58,929 nucleotides of DNA, taken from contig NZ_JADOTW010000026.1 in the NCBI RefSeq assembly GCF_015645095.1, forward strand, positions 1 to 58,929, written 5' to 3'. The notes below the pieces were generated by a model. The model was not told the DNA's origin. It saw only the letters and a program-made list of their open reading frames with translations, and ran no database searches. Origin of the DNA: Halomonas sp. 328 (GTDB lineage: Bacteria > Pseudomonadota > Gammaproteobacteria > Pseudomonadales > Halomonadaceae). Below, piece after piece: positions 1 through 9,638 of this stretch; the stretch's first letter is position 1, and every line of letters begins with the position of its first letter. Position numbers and translations under genes: made by a program.

Positions 1-112
1 AGAAACAAGCACTTTTGCCACTCATTGCCGCCGGTGACGATGGCCGTCGCTGGCAGCGGATGCGTACTTTACGGATTTACCGCGGCCCCTGCAAGCCCTA
101 TTTTCCAGAAAG

Positions 113-150
113 TTACCCACAGCCGGGAAAGGCCGACCGCCTGTGGATGA
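113..150. other. Left-edge gene-free stretch with two DnaA-box-like 9-mers
   Basis: The first 170 bases contain no convincing gene. Two inverted 9-mers, TTACCCACA at 113-121 and TGTGGATGA at 142-150 (TCATCCACA on the other strand), each differ by one base from the E. coli DnaA-box consensus. With only two imperfect copies in a short stretch, this may be chance. Confidence 0.2.
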
Positions 151-171
151 ATCCATGGGCCGGAGACGACA

Positions 172-193
172 ACGCCCGCTCGGAAGCGGGCGT
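172..193 (-). terminator. Putative terminator after pssA
   Basis: A perfect 9-bp stem, ACGCCCGCT / AGCGGGCGT, with a four-base loop lies about 20 bases beyond the pssA stop codon. It is followed on the minus strand by TGTCGTC, a weak U-tract. Confidence 0.55.
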
Positions 194-214
194 CACCAGC
201 AGGGACGGAAGGGA

Positions 215-1054
215 TCAGCCGACCGGTAGGGCGGGGCCCTTCAGCTTGCGCATTACCGCCAGCACTGGCCCCGAGAGTACATAGGCACCGAACAGCAACA
301 GCAACATGACCGAGGGTTGCACGGAAATCACCACGAAGGCCAGCACGATGGCCAGCAACACCACGAAGGGCACCGGCCCCTTGAAGTCGATGTCCTTGAA
401 ACTGTAGTAGCGAATATTGCTAACCATCAGCACGCCAGCGGCCCCCACGACGAGCAGCATCAACAGCTTGAAGCCGAAGGCATCGGCATCGAAGCTGTGG
501 AAGGTCCAGACGCTGGCCGCCACCAGGGCCGCCGCCGAGGGGCTGGGCAGGCCGATAAACCACTTCTTGTCGACGCTGCCGATCTGCACATTGAAGCGCG
601 CCAGGCGCAGGGCGGCGCAGGCCACATAGAGAAAGGCCACGACCCAGCCTGTCTTGCCGATATCCTGGAGAATCCAGGTAAAGGCCACCAGGGCCGGCGC
701 CACCCCGAAGGAGAGCATATCCGAGAGGCTGTCATATTCGGCGCCGAAGGCGCTCTGCGTATTGGTCATCCGCGCCACGCGACCGTCCAGGCCATCCAGC
801 ACCATGGCGATAAAGATCGCCACCGCGGCCGCGGTGAAGTCACCATTGATCCCCGCCACTACGGCGAAGAAGCCCGAGAAGAGTGCCGAGGTGGTAAACA
901 GGTTGGGCAACAGGTAGATGCCACGACGACGCACCTTCTTTCCATCCTCCACCGCCTCTTCGACGACTTCCGTCTCGCGCAGGAAGGCCGAGGCGATATC
1001 TTCCTCGGCATAATCATCGCGTCGCTGATCGGTGTTGCTGGAATCCTGACTCAT
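215..1054 (-). CDS. pssA: CDP-diacylglycerol--serine O-phosphatidyltransferase
   Basis: This 279-residue integral membrane enzyme joins CDP-diacylglycerol and L-serine to make phosphatidylserine, the precursor of phosphatidylethanolamine. The CDP-alcohol phosphatidyltransferase signature DG-x2-x-x-AR-x8-G-x3-D-x3-D is complete at about residues 87-112 (DGLDGRVAR, then G, D and D). Several hydrophobic segments follow a charged N-terminal tail of about 45 residues. It is the membrane-embedded PssA type, not the phospholipase-D-like E. coli type. It lies 158 bases downstream of ilvC on the same strand, an order I recall from Halomonas and Pseudomonas. A large palindrome lies between the two genes, so co-transcription is uncertain. 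Confidence 0.93.
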   Translation of the reverse strand: MSQDSSNTDQRRDDYAEEDIASAFLRETEVVEEAVEDGKKVRRRGIYLLPNLFTTSALFSGFFAVVAGINGDFTAAAVAIFIAMVLDGLDGRVARMTNTQSAFGAEYDSLSDMLSFGVAPALVAFTWILQDIGKTGWVVAFLYVACAALRLARFNVQIGSVDKKWFIGLPSPSAAALVAASVWTFHSFDADAFGFKLLMLLVVGAAGVLMVSNIRYYSFKDIDFKGPVPFVVLLAIVLAFVVISVQPSVMLLLLFGAYVLSGPVLAVMRKLKGPALPVG

Positions 1055-1158
1055 AGTTCTCGTCCATTACCGGAAAGGGCAGCCACCAGATGACTGGGGC
1101 TGCCCCTATTCTACACACCGCCAGGGATCATACGACACGCTGTCGTCGGCAGAGACGA

Positions 1159-1186
1159 CGAGGGCGCGGCCATGGCCGCGCCCTCG
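1159..1186 (-). terminator. Perfect palindrome downstream of ilvC
   Basis: The stretch around 1160-1185 reads the same on both strands (GAGGGCGCGGCC joined to its complement). It can form a 12-bp hairpin just after the ilvC stop. No clear U-run follows on the minus strand, so it could be a terminator, an RNA-stabilising 3' structure or a partial barrier before pssA. Confidence 0.4.
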
Positions 1187-1212
1187 CATTCCAGAACCGG
1201 ACGGCAAAACGC

Positions 1213-2268
<1,056 letters not shown>

Positions 2269-2360
2269 TCAGCGTCGATGGCCACCCGCGCCGTCTAACG
2301 CGGCGCTGGGTTTCGGCGTCGGGTCTCGTGCCCGATCGATGAGTCGACTCTACGCCGCGC

Positions 2361-2391
2361 ATTGCGTTGCGTAAAACGCTATATTTGCAAT
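2361..2391. promoter_or_regulatory. Candidate IlvY operator in the ilvC-ilvY divergent region
   Basis: An inverted repeat ATTGC at 2361-2365 and GCAAT at 2387-2391 flanks a smaller dyad, GCGT-AAA-ACGC. It lies in the AT-richer gap between divergent ilvC and ilvY, where E. coli IlvY binds tandem operators. The assignment is by position and LysR-type symmetry only. Confidence 0.4.
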
Positions 2392-2418
2392 ACAACGAAC
2401 CGAAATGTGAAACACACC

Positions 2419-3306
2419 ATGGATATGCGCTCCCTCAAGCAGTTCCTGGCCCTGGCCGAGGCCCTGCACTTCGGTCGCGCCAGCGACGCCTGCCATGTCA
2501 GCCCCTCGACCCTGAGCCGCACCATCCGCCAGCTCGAAGAGAGCCTGGGCGTGGCGCTCTTCGAGCGCGACAACCGCCATGTGGCCCTGACCCCCCAGGG
2601 GCTGCGCTTCCAGGCCTATGCCAAGGAGGCCCTGGAGCAGTGGGAGCTGGTGCGCCACGAGCTGATGGAGCAGAGCCAGGCCCTGCAGGGAGAGATCAGC
2701 GTCTACTGCTCGGTGACCGCCAGCTACAGCTTCCTCTACGAGCTGCTCAGCGAGTTCCGCCGCCACCACCCGCGCATCGAGCTCAAGCTGCATACCGGTG
2801 ACCCGGCGGAGGCCATGAACCGGGTACTGGCCGGCGAGGAGGACATGGCCATCACCCCCCGCCCGCGCACGCCTCCCGAGGCCCTGGCCTTCAAGTCGCT
2901 GACCCGCTCGCCGCTGGTGTTCATCGCCCCCCGGGACACCCCGGAGTGGCTGCCGGCCCACCCCGAGGAGCCCTCGGCCCGAGCCTGGGCCGAGGTACCG
3001 ATGATCCTCTCCGAATCGGGGCTCTCCCGGGAGTACGCCGATACCTGGTTCAAGGCGCTGGGCATCACCCCGCGCATCTATGCCCAGGTGGCCGGCCACG
3101 AGGCGATCGTCAGCATGGTGGGGCTGGGCTTCGGCATCGGCGTGGTGCCGCAGATCGTGCTGGACAACAGCCCGTTGCGGGCACGGGTGCGACCGCTCGC
3201 GGTCAAGCCGGAGCTGCCCCACTACGACGTGGGCCTGTGCGTGCTGCACCGCCGCCTGAAGAGCCCCCTGCTCAAGGCGCTCTGGCAGCAAGTCGCCGCC
3301 CGCTAG
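2419..3306 (+). CDS. ilvY: LysR-family transcriptional activator of ilvC
   Basis: This 295-residue LysR-type regulator has an N-terminal winged helix-turn-helix (ALHFGRASDACHVSPSTLSR, about residues 15-34) and a periplasmic-binding-protein-like effector domain. The opening MDMRSLKQFL is typical of IlvY. I chose the ATG at 2419 because it begins at the conserved N-terminus; the reading frame remains open about 19 codons upstream, but that part has no family likeness. It is divergent from ilvC, which it is expected to activate with acetolactate or acetohydroxybutyrate as inducer. It probably represses its own gene. Confidence 0.9.
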   Translation: MDMRSLKQFLALAEALHFGRASDACHVSPSTLSRTIRQLEESLGVALFERDNRHVALTPQGLRFQAYAKEALEQWELVRHELMEQSQALQGEISVYCSVTASYSFLYELLSEFRRHHPRIELKLHTGDPAEAMNRVLAGEEDMAITPRPRTPPEALAFKSLTRSPLVFIAPRDTPEWLPAHPEEPSARAWAEVPMILSESGLSREYADTWFKALGITPRIYAQVAGHEAIVSMVGLGFGIGVVPQIVLDNSPLRARVRPLAVKPELPHYDVGLCVLHRRLKSPLLKALWQQVAAR

Positions 3307-3351
3307 CCCGAACACTGGCTGCGCTCGCCGACTGTTCAGGCAAAGCCTAAA

Positions 3352-3383
3352 CGCAAGCGCCGCCCCGAGGGGCGGCGCTTGCG
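3352..3383. terminator. Bidirectional terminator between ilvY and ilvH
   Basis: A 13-bp stem, CGCAAGCGCCGCC and its complement, is capped by CCGAGG between the convergent ends of ilvY and ilvH. The minus-strand side is followed by TTTAGGCTTT. It contains the CCCCGAGGGG core seen in several other terminators in this window. Confidence 0.65.
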
Positions 3384-3401
3384 AGCCGACGACAGCCAGG
3401 C

Positions 3402-3893
3402 TTACAGGGAGAGGACCTTGTCGCCGCGGGCGATTCCCGACACCCCGGTGCGCGCCACCTCGAGGATGCCGATGGGCGCCATGGCCTGCAGGAAGGCGTC
3501 CAGCTTGCCGGCATCGCCGGTGATCTGCACGGTGTAGAGGCTGGCGGTCACGTCGACGATCTGGGCGCGGAAGATATCCGCGGTGCGCTTCACCTCATCG
3601 CGGGCGGCCCCCAGGGCCTTGACCTTGACCAGCATCAGCTCGCGCTCGATATGGTTGCCCTCGGTGAGATCCACCAACTTGACCACATCGATCAGCTTGT
3701 TGAGGTGCTTGGTGATCTGCTCGATCACCCGATCGTCCCCCACGGTGGTCACGGTCAGCCGCGACAGGGAGGGGTCCTCGGTGGGCGCCACGTTCAGCGT
3801 CTCGATATTGTAGTTACGCTGGGCGAAGAGCCCCACCACGCGAGACAGGGCGCCGGGTTCGTTTTCCATCAGGATCGAGATGATATGGCGCAT
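3402..3893 (-). CDS. ilvH: Acetolactate synthase III small (regulatory) subunit
   Basis: IlvH is the ACT-domain regulatory subunit of acetohydroxyacid synthase. It binds valine and both stimulates and feedback-inhibits the catalytic subunit IlvI. At 163 residues it matches E. coli IlvH. The N-terminal ACT domain starts RHIISILMENEPGALSRVVG (residues 2-21), with NIETLNVAPTEDPSLSR following, and the C-terminal half is the ACT-like dimerisation domain. Its ATG overlaps the ilvI stop by one base (TGATG), indicating translational coupling and 1:1 production. Confidence 0.96.
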   Translation of the reverse strand: MRHIISILMENEPGALSRVVGLFAQRNYNIETLNVAPTEDPSLSRLTVTTVGDDRVIEQITKHLNKLIDVVKLVDLTEGNHIERELMLVKVKALGAARDEVKRTADIFRAQIVDVTASLYTVQITGDAGKLDAFLQAMAPIGILEVARTGVSGIARGDKVLSL

Positions 3894-5617
3894 CAGGTTC
3901 GCTCCGTCTTCGAAAGCAGCATGTCGCGCATGGAGCCGAGGGGCACCTGCATCGGATAGACGTGTTCACGGGGGTCCACCTGGACATCGAGGAACACCAG
4001 CTCGTGCTTGTCGGCGAAGGTGCGTTCCAGCGCCGGCTCGAGCTCGTCCAGGGTCTCCACCCGCAGCGCCGTGAAACCATAGGCCTCGATCAGCTTCTGG
4101 AAGTCGGGCAGCGACTCCATGTAGGAGTGGGCGTGGCGAGACTTGTAGTTGAGGTCCTGCCACTGACGCACCATCCCCAGGGAGGCGTTGTTCAGGTTGA
4201 CGATCTTCACCCCCACCCCGTACTGCTTACAGGTGGAGAGCTCCTGCATCATCATCTGGAAGCTGCCCTCGCCGGTGACGCAGATCACCTGATCCTCGGG
4301 GAAGTTCTGCTTGATGCCCATGGCCGCCGGGAAGCCGAAGCCCATGGTGCCCAGCCCCCCGGAGGTGATGAAGCGATTGGGCTTGTCGAACTTGTAGTAC
4401 TGGGCCGCGAACATCTGGTGCTGACCCACGTCGGTGGTGACGAAGGCCTCGCCGCGGGTGACCCGGCACATCGCCTCGATCACTTCCTGGGGCTTGATCT
4501 TCTCGCCGGGCGCCGAGGGCTCGTAGAGCTTGCCGACCCGCTCCTCGCGCCAGCCATCGATCTTCTGCCACCACTCGGAGAGGGCCTCGGGGTGGCCGAT
4601 CTCCTTGCCCTGCACCAGGCTGATCATCTCGTTGATCACGCTGCCCGCCGGGCCGACGATGGGCACGTCGGCGCGCACCGTCTTGGAGACCGAGCTGGGG
4701 TCGATATCCACATGGATGATCTTGGCGGTGGGGCAGAACTTGGAGGTGTTGTTGGTCACCCGGTCATCGAAGCGCGCGCCGATGGCGATGATCAGGTCGG
4801 CATGATGCATGGCCATGTTCGACTCGTAGGAGCCGTGCATGCCCAGCCAGCCCAGACACTGGCGATCGCCCTGGGGGTAGGCGCCGATGCCCATCAGGGT
4901 GGTGGTGATGGGGTAGCCCAGGCGCCGCACCAGGTCGGTGAGGGCCTCGCTGGCGCCACCGCTGACCACGCCGCCGCCGGTGTAGAAGACCGGGCGCTTG
5001 GCCTTGAGCATCAGCTCCACGGCCTTCTTGATCTGGCCGGTATGGCCGCGGGTCACCGGGTTGTAGGAGCGCAGCTTGACCTTCTTCGGATAGACGTACT
5101 CGTAGCGCTCGGTGGGCGAGGTCATGTCCTTGGGCACGTCCACCACCACCGGGCCGGGGCGGCCGGTCGCCGCCAGGTAGAAGGCCTTCTTCAGCACCTC
5201 GGGAATCTCGCTGGGGTGCTTGACCGAGAAGCTGTGCTTCACGATGGGGCGGGTCACCCCGATGATATCGGTCTCCTGGAAGGCATCGTCGCCGATCAGG
5301 TGACTCATGACCTGGCCACAGATCACCACCATGGGAATGGAGTCCATGTAGGCGGTGGCGATACCGGTCACGGCATTGGTGGCGCCGGGGCCCGAGGTGA
5401 CCAGTACCACGCCGGGCTTGCCGGAGGCCCGGGCATAACCGTCGGCGGCATGGGTGGCGGCCTGTTCGTGCCGCACCAGGATGTGCTTGACCTTGTCCTG
5501 GCGGAAGAGAGCGTCATAGATATGCAACGCCGCCCCGCCCGGATAGCCATAAATGTATTCGACGCCCTCATCCTGAAGGAAGCGGGCGATCATATCGGCG
5601 CCGGAAAGCAGTTCCAC
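3893..5617 (-). CDS. ilvI: Acetolactate synthase III large (catalytic) subunit
   Basis: IlvI is the thiamine-diphosphate enzyme that condenses pyruvate with pyruvate or 2-oxobutyrate, the first committed step of branched-chain amino acid synthesis. I start it at the GTG at 5617, preceded by GGGGAG, which gives 574 residues, the length of E. coli IlvI, and the family-like start VELLSGADMIARFL. The catalytic glutamate lies in RHEQAATHAADGYA. The ThDP motif is GEG...NLNN rather than GDG...NN, a conservative change. The frame stays open 67 codons upstream, but that part overlaps structured leader DNA and shows no family likeness. It is coupled to ilvH. Confidence 0.95.
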   Translation of the reverse strand: MELLSGADMIARFLQDEGVEYIYGYPGGAALHIYDALFRQDKVKHILVRHEQAATHAADGYARASGKPGVVLVTSGPGATNAVTGIATAYMDSIPMVVICGQVMSHLIGDDAFQETDIIGVTRPIVKHSFSVKHPSEIPEVLKKAFYLAATGRPGPVVVDVPKDMTSPTERYEYVYPKKVKLRSYNPVTRGHTGQIKKAVELMLKAKRPVFYTGGGVVSGGASEALTDLVRRLGYPITTTLMGIGAYPQGDRQCLGWLGMHGSYESNMAMHHADLIIAIGARFDDRVTNNTSKFCPTAKIIHVDIDPSSVSKTVRADVPIVGPAGSVINEMISLVQGKEIGHPEALSEWWQKIDGWREERVGKLYEPSAPGEKIKPQEVIEAMCRVTRGEAFVTTDVGQHQMFAAQYYKFDKPNRFITSGGLGTMGFGFPAAMGIKQNFPEDQVICVTGEGSFQMMMQELSTCKQYGVGVKIVNLNNASLGMVRQWQDLNYKSRHAHSYMESLPDFQKLIEAYGFTALRVETLDELEPALERTFADKHELVFLDVQVDPREHVYPMQVPLGSMRDMLLSKTERT

Positions 5618-5639
5618 TGTGTTTCTCCCCTGGAGGTCT

Positions 5640-5950
5640 CGAGTGCGAGTCCCCACCGCATCAGGCGGTGGTGGAGTTCGAGTGCGGCGGTACGCCGCTG
5701 CCGGCCCGTGCCGGCACCTGATGCCAAACCCTGGCTGATGGGGCCCGGTTAGGGCCTGCACTCTCATCGCGGCGGTTCGCCGCGTCGGGGCATTGGCCAG
5801 GCCAGGCGGATAGCCCAAGCCCGGAAGTCCTTCGGCGGGTAGAGGCCCTGCGGCCTACCCTTCACGCGGTATCTGGGGGTTGCCCAGCGGAGTCCGCGCC
5901 CGCGATCAGGAACCGTCAAGATTCCAATAGCATCGCGAGGCTGTCAACCG
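5640..5950 (-). promoter_or_regulatory. Structured ilvIH leader and candidate promoter
   Basis: About 320 bases of non-coding DNA precede ilvI. A consensus TTGACA (5942-5947, minus strand) could be the -35; a good -10 is not obvious. Downstream lie several stems: GGTAGGCC...CTCTACC, GCGGC-GAACC-GCCGC, GCCGGC-ACGG-GCCGGC, GCGGC-GTACC-GCCGC, and CCACCGC-(loop)-GCGGTGG just before the ribosome-binding site. No Leu/Val/Ile-rich leader peptide was found, so a classical ribosome-stalling attenuator is not supported. Confidence 0.4.
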
Positions 5951-6020
5951 CCAGGGGCGCTCGAGTAGCCCAAACAGGCCGATTCGGCAAGAATTCTCGC
6001 CACGAGCGTCCCCAGAAGCG

Positions 6021-6050
6021 CGCGGGCCCACCCCGAGGGGTGGGCCCGCG
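6021..6050 (-). terminator. Hairpin after clpB
   Basis: A 13-bp stem, CGCGGGCCCACCC and its complement, with the CCCCGAGGGG core lies about 25 bases past the clpB stop. No U-run follows, but its position and shared core suggest a terminator or 3' stabiliser. Confidence 0.5.
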
Positions 6051-6073
6051 ATGCCCGCTGGGAGGCTCGACGG

Positions 6074-8656
6074 TTACTTGTGGAACACCAGATGGCCCTC
6101 CTCGGCCTCCACATGGATGGTGTCGCCGGGCAGGTAATGGCCCGCCAGCAGGTCCTGGGCCAGGGGATTCTCGATACGGCTCTGGATGGCGCGCTTGAGC
6201 GGCCGCGCCCCGAATACCGGATCGAAGCCCACCACGGCGAGCTGGGCCAGGGCCTCGTCGCTGACCTCCAGGGCCAGGTCGTGTTCGGCCAGCCGCGCCC
6301 GCAGGCGATCGAGCTGGATGCCGGCGATGGCCTGGATCTGCTCCTGGCCGAGGGCGTGGAAGACCACCACCTCGTCGATGCGGTTGATCAGCTCCGGGCG
6401 GAAGTGATTGCCCACCACCTCCATCACCGCGCTCTTCATCTCCTCGTAGTGGCTATCGTCGCCGCCCAGGCGCTGGATGACATCCGAGCCCATGTTGGAG
6501 GTCATCACGATCACGGTGTTGCGGAAGTCCACGGTGCGCCCCTGGCCGTCGGTCAGGCGACCATCCTCGAGCACCTGCAGGAGGATATTGAAGACGTCCG
6601 GGTGCGCCTTCTCCACCTCGTCGAGCAAGAGCACCGAGTAGGGCTTGCGACGCACCGCCTCGGTCAGGTAGCCGCCCTCCTCGTAGCCCACGTAGCCGGG
6701 AGGCGCACCGATCAGCCGCGCCACCGAGTGCTTCTCCATGAACTCCGACATGTCGATGCGCACCATCGCCTCCTCGGTATCGAAGAGGAAATTGGCCAGC
6801 GACTTGCAGAGCTCGGTCTTGCCCACCCCGGTGGGACCGAGGAACAGGAAGGAGCCATTGGGGCGGTTGGGGTCGGCGAGCCCGGCCCGGGAGCGGCGCA
6901 CCGCATTGGCCACCGCCTTGACCGCCTCGTCCTGGCCGATCACCCGCTCGTGGAGGGCCTCCTCCATGCGCAGCAGCTTGTCGCGCTCGCCCTCGAGCAT
7001 CTTGGCCACCGGGATGCCGGTCCAGCGGGAGACCACCTCGGCGATCTCCTCCTCGGTGACGTTGGAGCGCAGCAGCTGGTGCTTGGCGGTATCCGCCTCG
7101 CCCTCGCCGGCCTCCTGGATCTTGCGCTCGAGCGCCGGAATCACCCCGTACTGCAGCTCCGACATGCGCCCCAGGTCGCCCTGGCGACGGGCCTGCTCCA
7201 GCTCCACCCGGGCCCGATCGAGCTCGTCCTTGAACTGGGCCGCGCCCTGGATGCTGGCCTTCTCGGCCTTCCAGATCTCCTCCAGGTCGGCGTACTCCCG
7301 GGCCAGCGCCTCGATCTGCTCCTCCAGGGTCTCGAGGCGCTTCTTGGAGGCCTCGTCGGTCTCCTTCTTGAGGTGCTCGCGCTCCATCTTCAGCTGGATC
7401 AGGCGGCGATCCAGGCGATCCATCTCCTCGGGCTTGGAGTCGAGTTCCATGCGAATCCGCGAGGAGGCCTCATCGACCAGGTCGATCGCCTTGTCGGGCA
7501 GCTGACGGTCGGTGATGTAGCGGCTGGAGAGCTTGGCCGCGGCGATGATGGCGCCGTCGGTGATATCCACCCCGTGGTGCACCTCGTAGCGCTCCTTGAG
7601 GCCGCGCAGGATGGCGATGGTGTCCTCCTCGCTGGGCTCGTCCACCAGCACCTTCTGGAAGCGCCGCTCCAGGGCCGCGTCCTTCTCGATGTACTGGCGA
7701 TACTCGTCCAGGGTGGTGGCGCCCACGCAGTGCAGCTCGCCGCGGGCCAGCGCCGGCTTGAGCATGTTGCCGGCGTCCATGGCGCCCTCGGCCTTGCCGG
7801 CGCCGACCATGGTGTGCAGCTCGTCGATAAACAGGATCACCCGGCCCTCTTCCTGGGAGAGCTCCTTGAGCACCGCCTTGAGGCGCTCCTCGAACTCGCC
7901 GCGGAACTTGGCCCCGGCCAGCAGCGAGCCCATGTCCAGGGAGAGCACGCGCTTGTCCTTGAGCCCCTCCGGCACCTCGCCGTTGACGATGCGGCTGGCC
8001 AGCCCCTCGACGATGGCGGTCTTGCCGACGCCGGGCTCGCCGATCAGCACCGGGTTGTTCTTGGTGCGCCGCTGCAGCACCTGGATGGTGCGGCGAATCT
8101 CGTCGTCGCGACCGATCACCGGATCGAGCTTGCCGCTGGCCGCCCGCTCGGTGAGGTCCAGGGTGTACTTCTCCAGCGCCTCGCGGCTCTCCTCGGCGTT
8201 GGCGTCGCTGACCCGCTCGCCGCCGCGCAGGCTGTCGATGGCCGCGCTCAGGGCCTTGGCCTCGAGGCCGGCCCGGGCCAGCAGCTTGCTCACCGCATGG
8301 TTCATCTCCAGGGCGGCCAGCAGCACCAGTTCGCTGGCGATGAATTGATCGCCGCGCTTCTGGGCCTCCCGGTCGACCAGGTTGAAGAGCCGCACCAGGT
8401 CCCGGGAGGGCTGTACCTCGCCATCGAACTGGCCGACCCGGGGCAGGTCTTCCAGGTACTGCTTGAGGTCACCGCGCAGCCTGGTCGCGTCACCACCGGC
8501 CTTCTGGACCAGCGCCTTGATGCCGGTGTCCTGGGTCTCCAGCAGCGCCATCAGCAGGTGACCGGGGTCGATCTGGTTATGGCCATGCCCCACCGCCAGG
8601 GACTGGGCCTCGGCAATGGCGTTCTGCAGCTTGCTGGTGAATTTCTCGAAGCGCAT
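6074..8656 (-). CDS. clpB: ATP-dependent disaggregase ClpB
   Basis: ClpB is a hexameric Hsp100 protein that works with DnaK-DnaJ-GrpE to pull proteins out of aggregates after heat or other stress. The start [18 protein letters not shown] gives 860 residues, close to the E. coli length. The order is an N-terminal Clp repeat domain, nucleotide-binding domain 1 (GEPGVGKT near residue 205; Walker [11 protein letters not shown]), the long charged coiled-coil M-domain at about 400-530, and nucleotide-binding domain 2 ([23 protein letters not shown]). It lies downstream of pgeF and rluD but has its own heat-shock type promoter. Confidence 0.98.
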   Translation of the reverse strand: MRFEKFTSKLQNAIAEAQSLAVGHGHNQIDPGHLLMALLETQDTGIKALVQKAGGDATRLRGDLKQYLEDLPRVGQFDGEVQPSRDLVRLFNLVDREAQKRGDQFIASELVLLAALEMNHAVSKLLARAGLEAKALSAAIDSLRGGERVSDANAEESREALEKYTLDLTERAASGKLDPVIGRDDEIRRTIQVLQRRTKNNPVLIGEPGVGKTAIVEGLASRIVNGEVPEGLKDKRVLSLDMGSLLAGAKFRGEFEERLKAVLKELSQEEGRVILFIDELHTMVGAGKAEGAMDAGNMLKPALARGELHCVGATTLDEYRQYIEKDAALERRFQKVLVDEPSEEDTIAILRGLKERYEVHHGVDITDGAIIAAAKLSSRYITDRQLPDKAIDLVDEASSRIRMELDSKPEEMDRLDRRLIQLKMEREHLKKETDEASKKRLETLEEQIEALAREYADLEEIWKAEKASIQGAAQFKDELDRARVELEQARRQGDLGRMSELQYGVIPALERKIQEAGEGEADTAKHQLLRSNVTEEEIAEVVSRWTGIPVAKMLEGERDKLLRMEEALHERVIGQDEAVKAVANAVRRSRAGLADPNRPNGSFLFLGPTGVGKTELCKSLANFLFDTEEAMVRIDMSEFMEKHSVARLIGAPPGYVGYEEGGYLTEAVRRKPYSVLLLDEVEKAHPDVFNILLQVLEDGRLTDGQGRTVDFRNTVIVMTSNMGSDVIQRLGGDDSHYEEMKSAVMEVVGNHFRPELINRIDEVVVFHALGQEQIQAIAGIQLDRLRARLAEHDLALEVSDEALAQLAVVGFDPVFGARPLKRAIQSRIENPLAQDLLAGHYLPGDTIHVEAEEGHLVFHK

Positions 8657-8727
8657 CGCTCTCCTCCTTCGGGGTAGCGATACGTTCGGACGCACCGCCT
8701 GACCCTTGATCATGTCTTGACCTAATC

Positions 8728-8755
8728 AATGGAGGTAGGCTAGGCGGCTTTCAAG
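8728..8755 (-). promoter_or_regulatory. Sigma-32 (RpoH) promoter of clpB
   Basis: On the minus strand CTTGAAA (8749-8755) is separated by 13 bases from CCTCCATT (8728-8735). This agrees closely with the RpoH consensus CTTGAAA-N11-15-CCCCATNT and lies about 70 bases before the clpB start. Confidence 0.75.
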
Positions 8756-8782
8756 AGGCGCGGGGGGAATAACCCCGGCGGG

Positions 8783-8796
8783 TTGATATAGATCAA
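8783..8796. promoter_or_regulatory. Perfect FNR/ANR-type palindrome upstream of clpB
   Basis: TTGATATAGATCAA matches the FNR/ANR consensus TTGAT-N4-ATCAA at every specified base. It lies in the pgeF-clpB gap about 28 bases upstream of the clpB -35, a possible activator position for an oxygen-sensing Crp-family protein. Chance occurrence cannot be excluded. Confidence 0.45.
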
Positions 8797-8817
8797 GCGG
8801 GAGGCGGCATCATGCTG

Positions 8818-8848
8818 ATCGCCCCCATGGCAAGGCCATGGGGGCGAT
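8818..8848. terminator. Long perfect hairpin after pgeF
   Basis: A 13-bp perfect stem, ATCGCCCCCATGG and its complement, with loop CAAGG lies about 30 bases past the pgeF stop. The T-rich flank (GTTTCTT) is on the plus side, the wrong side for a canonical pgeF terminator. It separates the rluD-pgeF transcript from the clpB promoter. Confidence 0.45.
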
Positions 8849-8876
8849 GTTTCTTCCCGCTGCCGGCGCAGCCGGG

Positions 8877-9638
8877 CTAGCGTAGCCAGATCACGCTGGC
8901 CATGCGCCCGGTCTGGCCGTCGTCGCGGCGGTGGGAGTAGAAGCGCGGCTCGCAGGCGGTGCAGAAGTGGCCACCGCTGATCTGGCCGATGCCCAGGCGC
9001 TCCAGGCGCAGCCGCGCCAGGCGGTAGATATCCGCCATATAGTGCCCCAGGCGGTAGGGGCTGGGCTCGAAGGCGTCGGCGGCCTCGGGCTGGAAGGCGA
9101 CGAAGGCCTCGAAGACCTCGGGCCCCACCTCGAACTGCGCCTTGGAGATCGCCGGCCCCAGCCACACCATCAGCTCCTCCGGCTCACAGCGCAGGGACGC
9201 CACCGTGGCCTCCAGCACCCCGCCGGCCAGACCGCGCCAGCCGGCGTGGGCCAACCCCACCCGGGTGCCACGGCGATCACAGAAGAACACCGGCAGGCAA
9301 TCGGCGGTCTGCACCACGCAGGCATAGCGCTGGTCCAGGGCCACGGCGGCATCCGCCTGGGGAATGTCCGCCACATAACCCAGTTGCACCTTGGCGCCAT
9401 GCACCTGGTCGAGCCATAGCAGGGGGCGGTCGTCGTCCAGCTCGGCGCGCAACAGCTCCCGGCAGCGCTCCACCATGGCGGGCTCGTCACCCACATGGCG
9501 GGCGGTGTTGAAGGCCGCGAAAGGGCCCTGGCTGGGGCCGGTCTCGCGGGTGGTCACGAAGGCCCCCACGGTGCTGGGCGCCGGCCAGTCCGGCAGCAGC
9601 AGGGTCGGCTGCAGGGCCTCGTCGTAGGCGTCGTTCAT
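8877..9638 (-). CDS. pgeF: Purine nucleoside phosphorylase / laccase-domain protein YfiH
   Basis: This is a 253-residue member of the YfiH/LACC1 family, cytosolic enzymes reported to cleave purine nucleosides; E. coli PgeF has also been linked to peptidoglycan editing. Conserved signatures are LLWLDQVHGAKV, VVQTADCLPVFF and GLAHAGWRGLAGG, which carry the His/Cys metal-site residues. I prefer the ATG at 9638, spaced from GAGGGGG; a GTG one codon earlier is too close to that site. The ATG overlaps the rluD stop by one base (TGATG), so translation is coupled. The rluD-pgeF-clpB order matches E. coli. Confidence 0.9.
   Translation of the reverse strand: MNDAYDEALQPTLLLPDWPAPSTVGAFVTTRETGPSQGPFAAFNTARHVGDEPAMVERCRELLRAELDDDRPLLWLDQVHGAKVQLGYVADIPQADAAVALDQRYACVVQTADCLPVFFCDRRGTRVGLAHAGWRGLAGGVLEATVASLRCEPEELMVWLGPAISKAQFEVGPEVFEAFVAFQPEAADAFEPSPYRLGHYMADIYRLARLRLERLGIGQISGGHFCTACEPRFYSHRRDDGQTGRMASVIWLR

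Noticed and set aside
15-284. Open frame of 89 codons at the left edge
   Set aside because: It overlaps the pssA 3' end and its terminator, and its composition is not protein-like.
5618-5818. N-terminal extension of IlvI by 67 residues
   Set aside because: The extension is Pro/Arg-rich, overlaps the leader hairpins and does not resemble IlvI; the GTG at 5617 has a proper ribosome-binding site and gives the family length.
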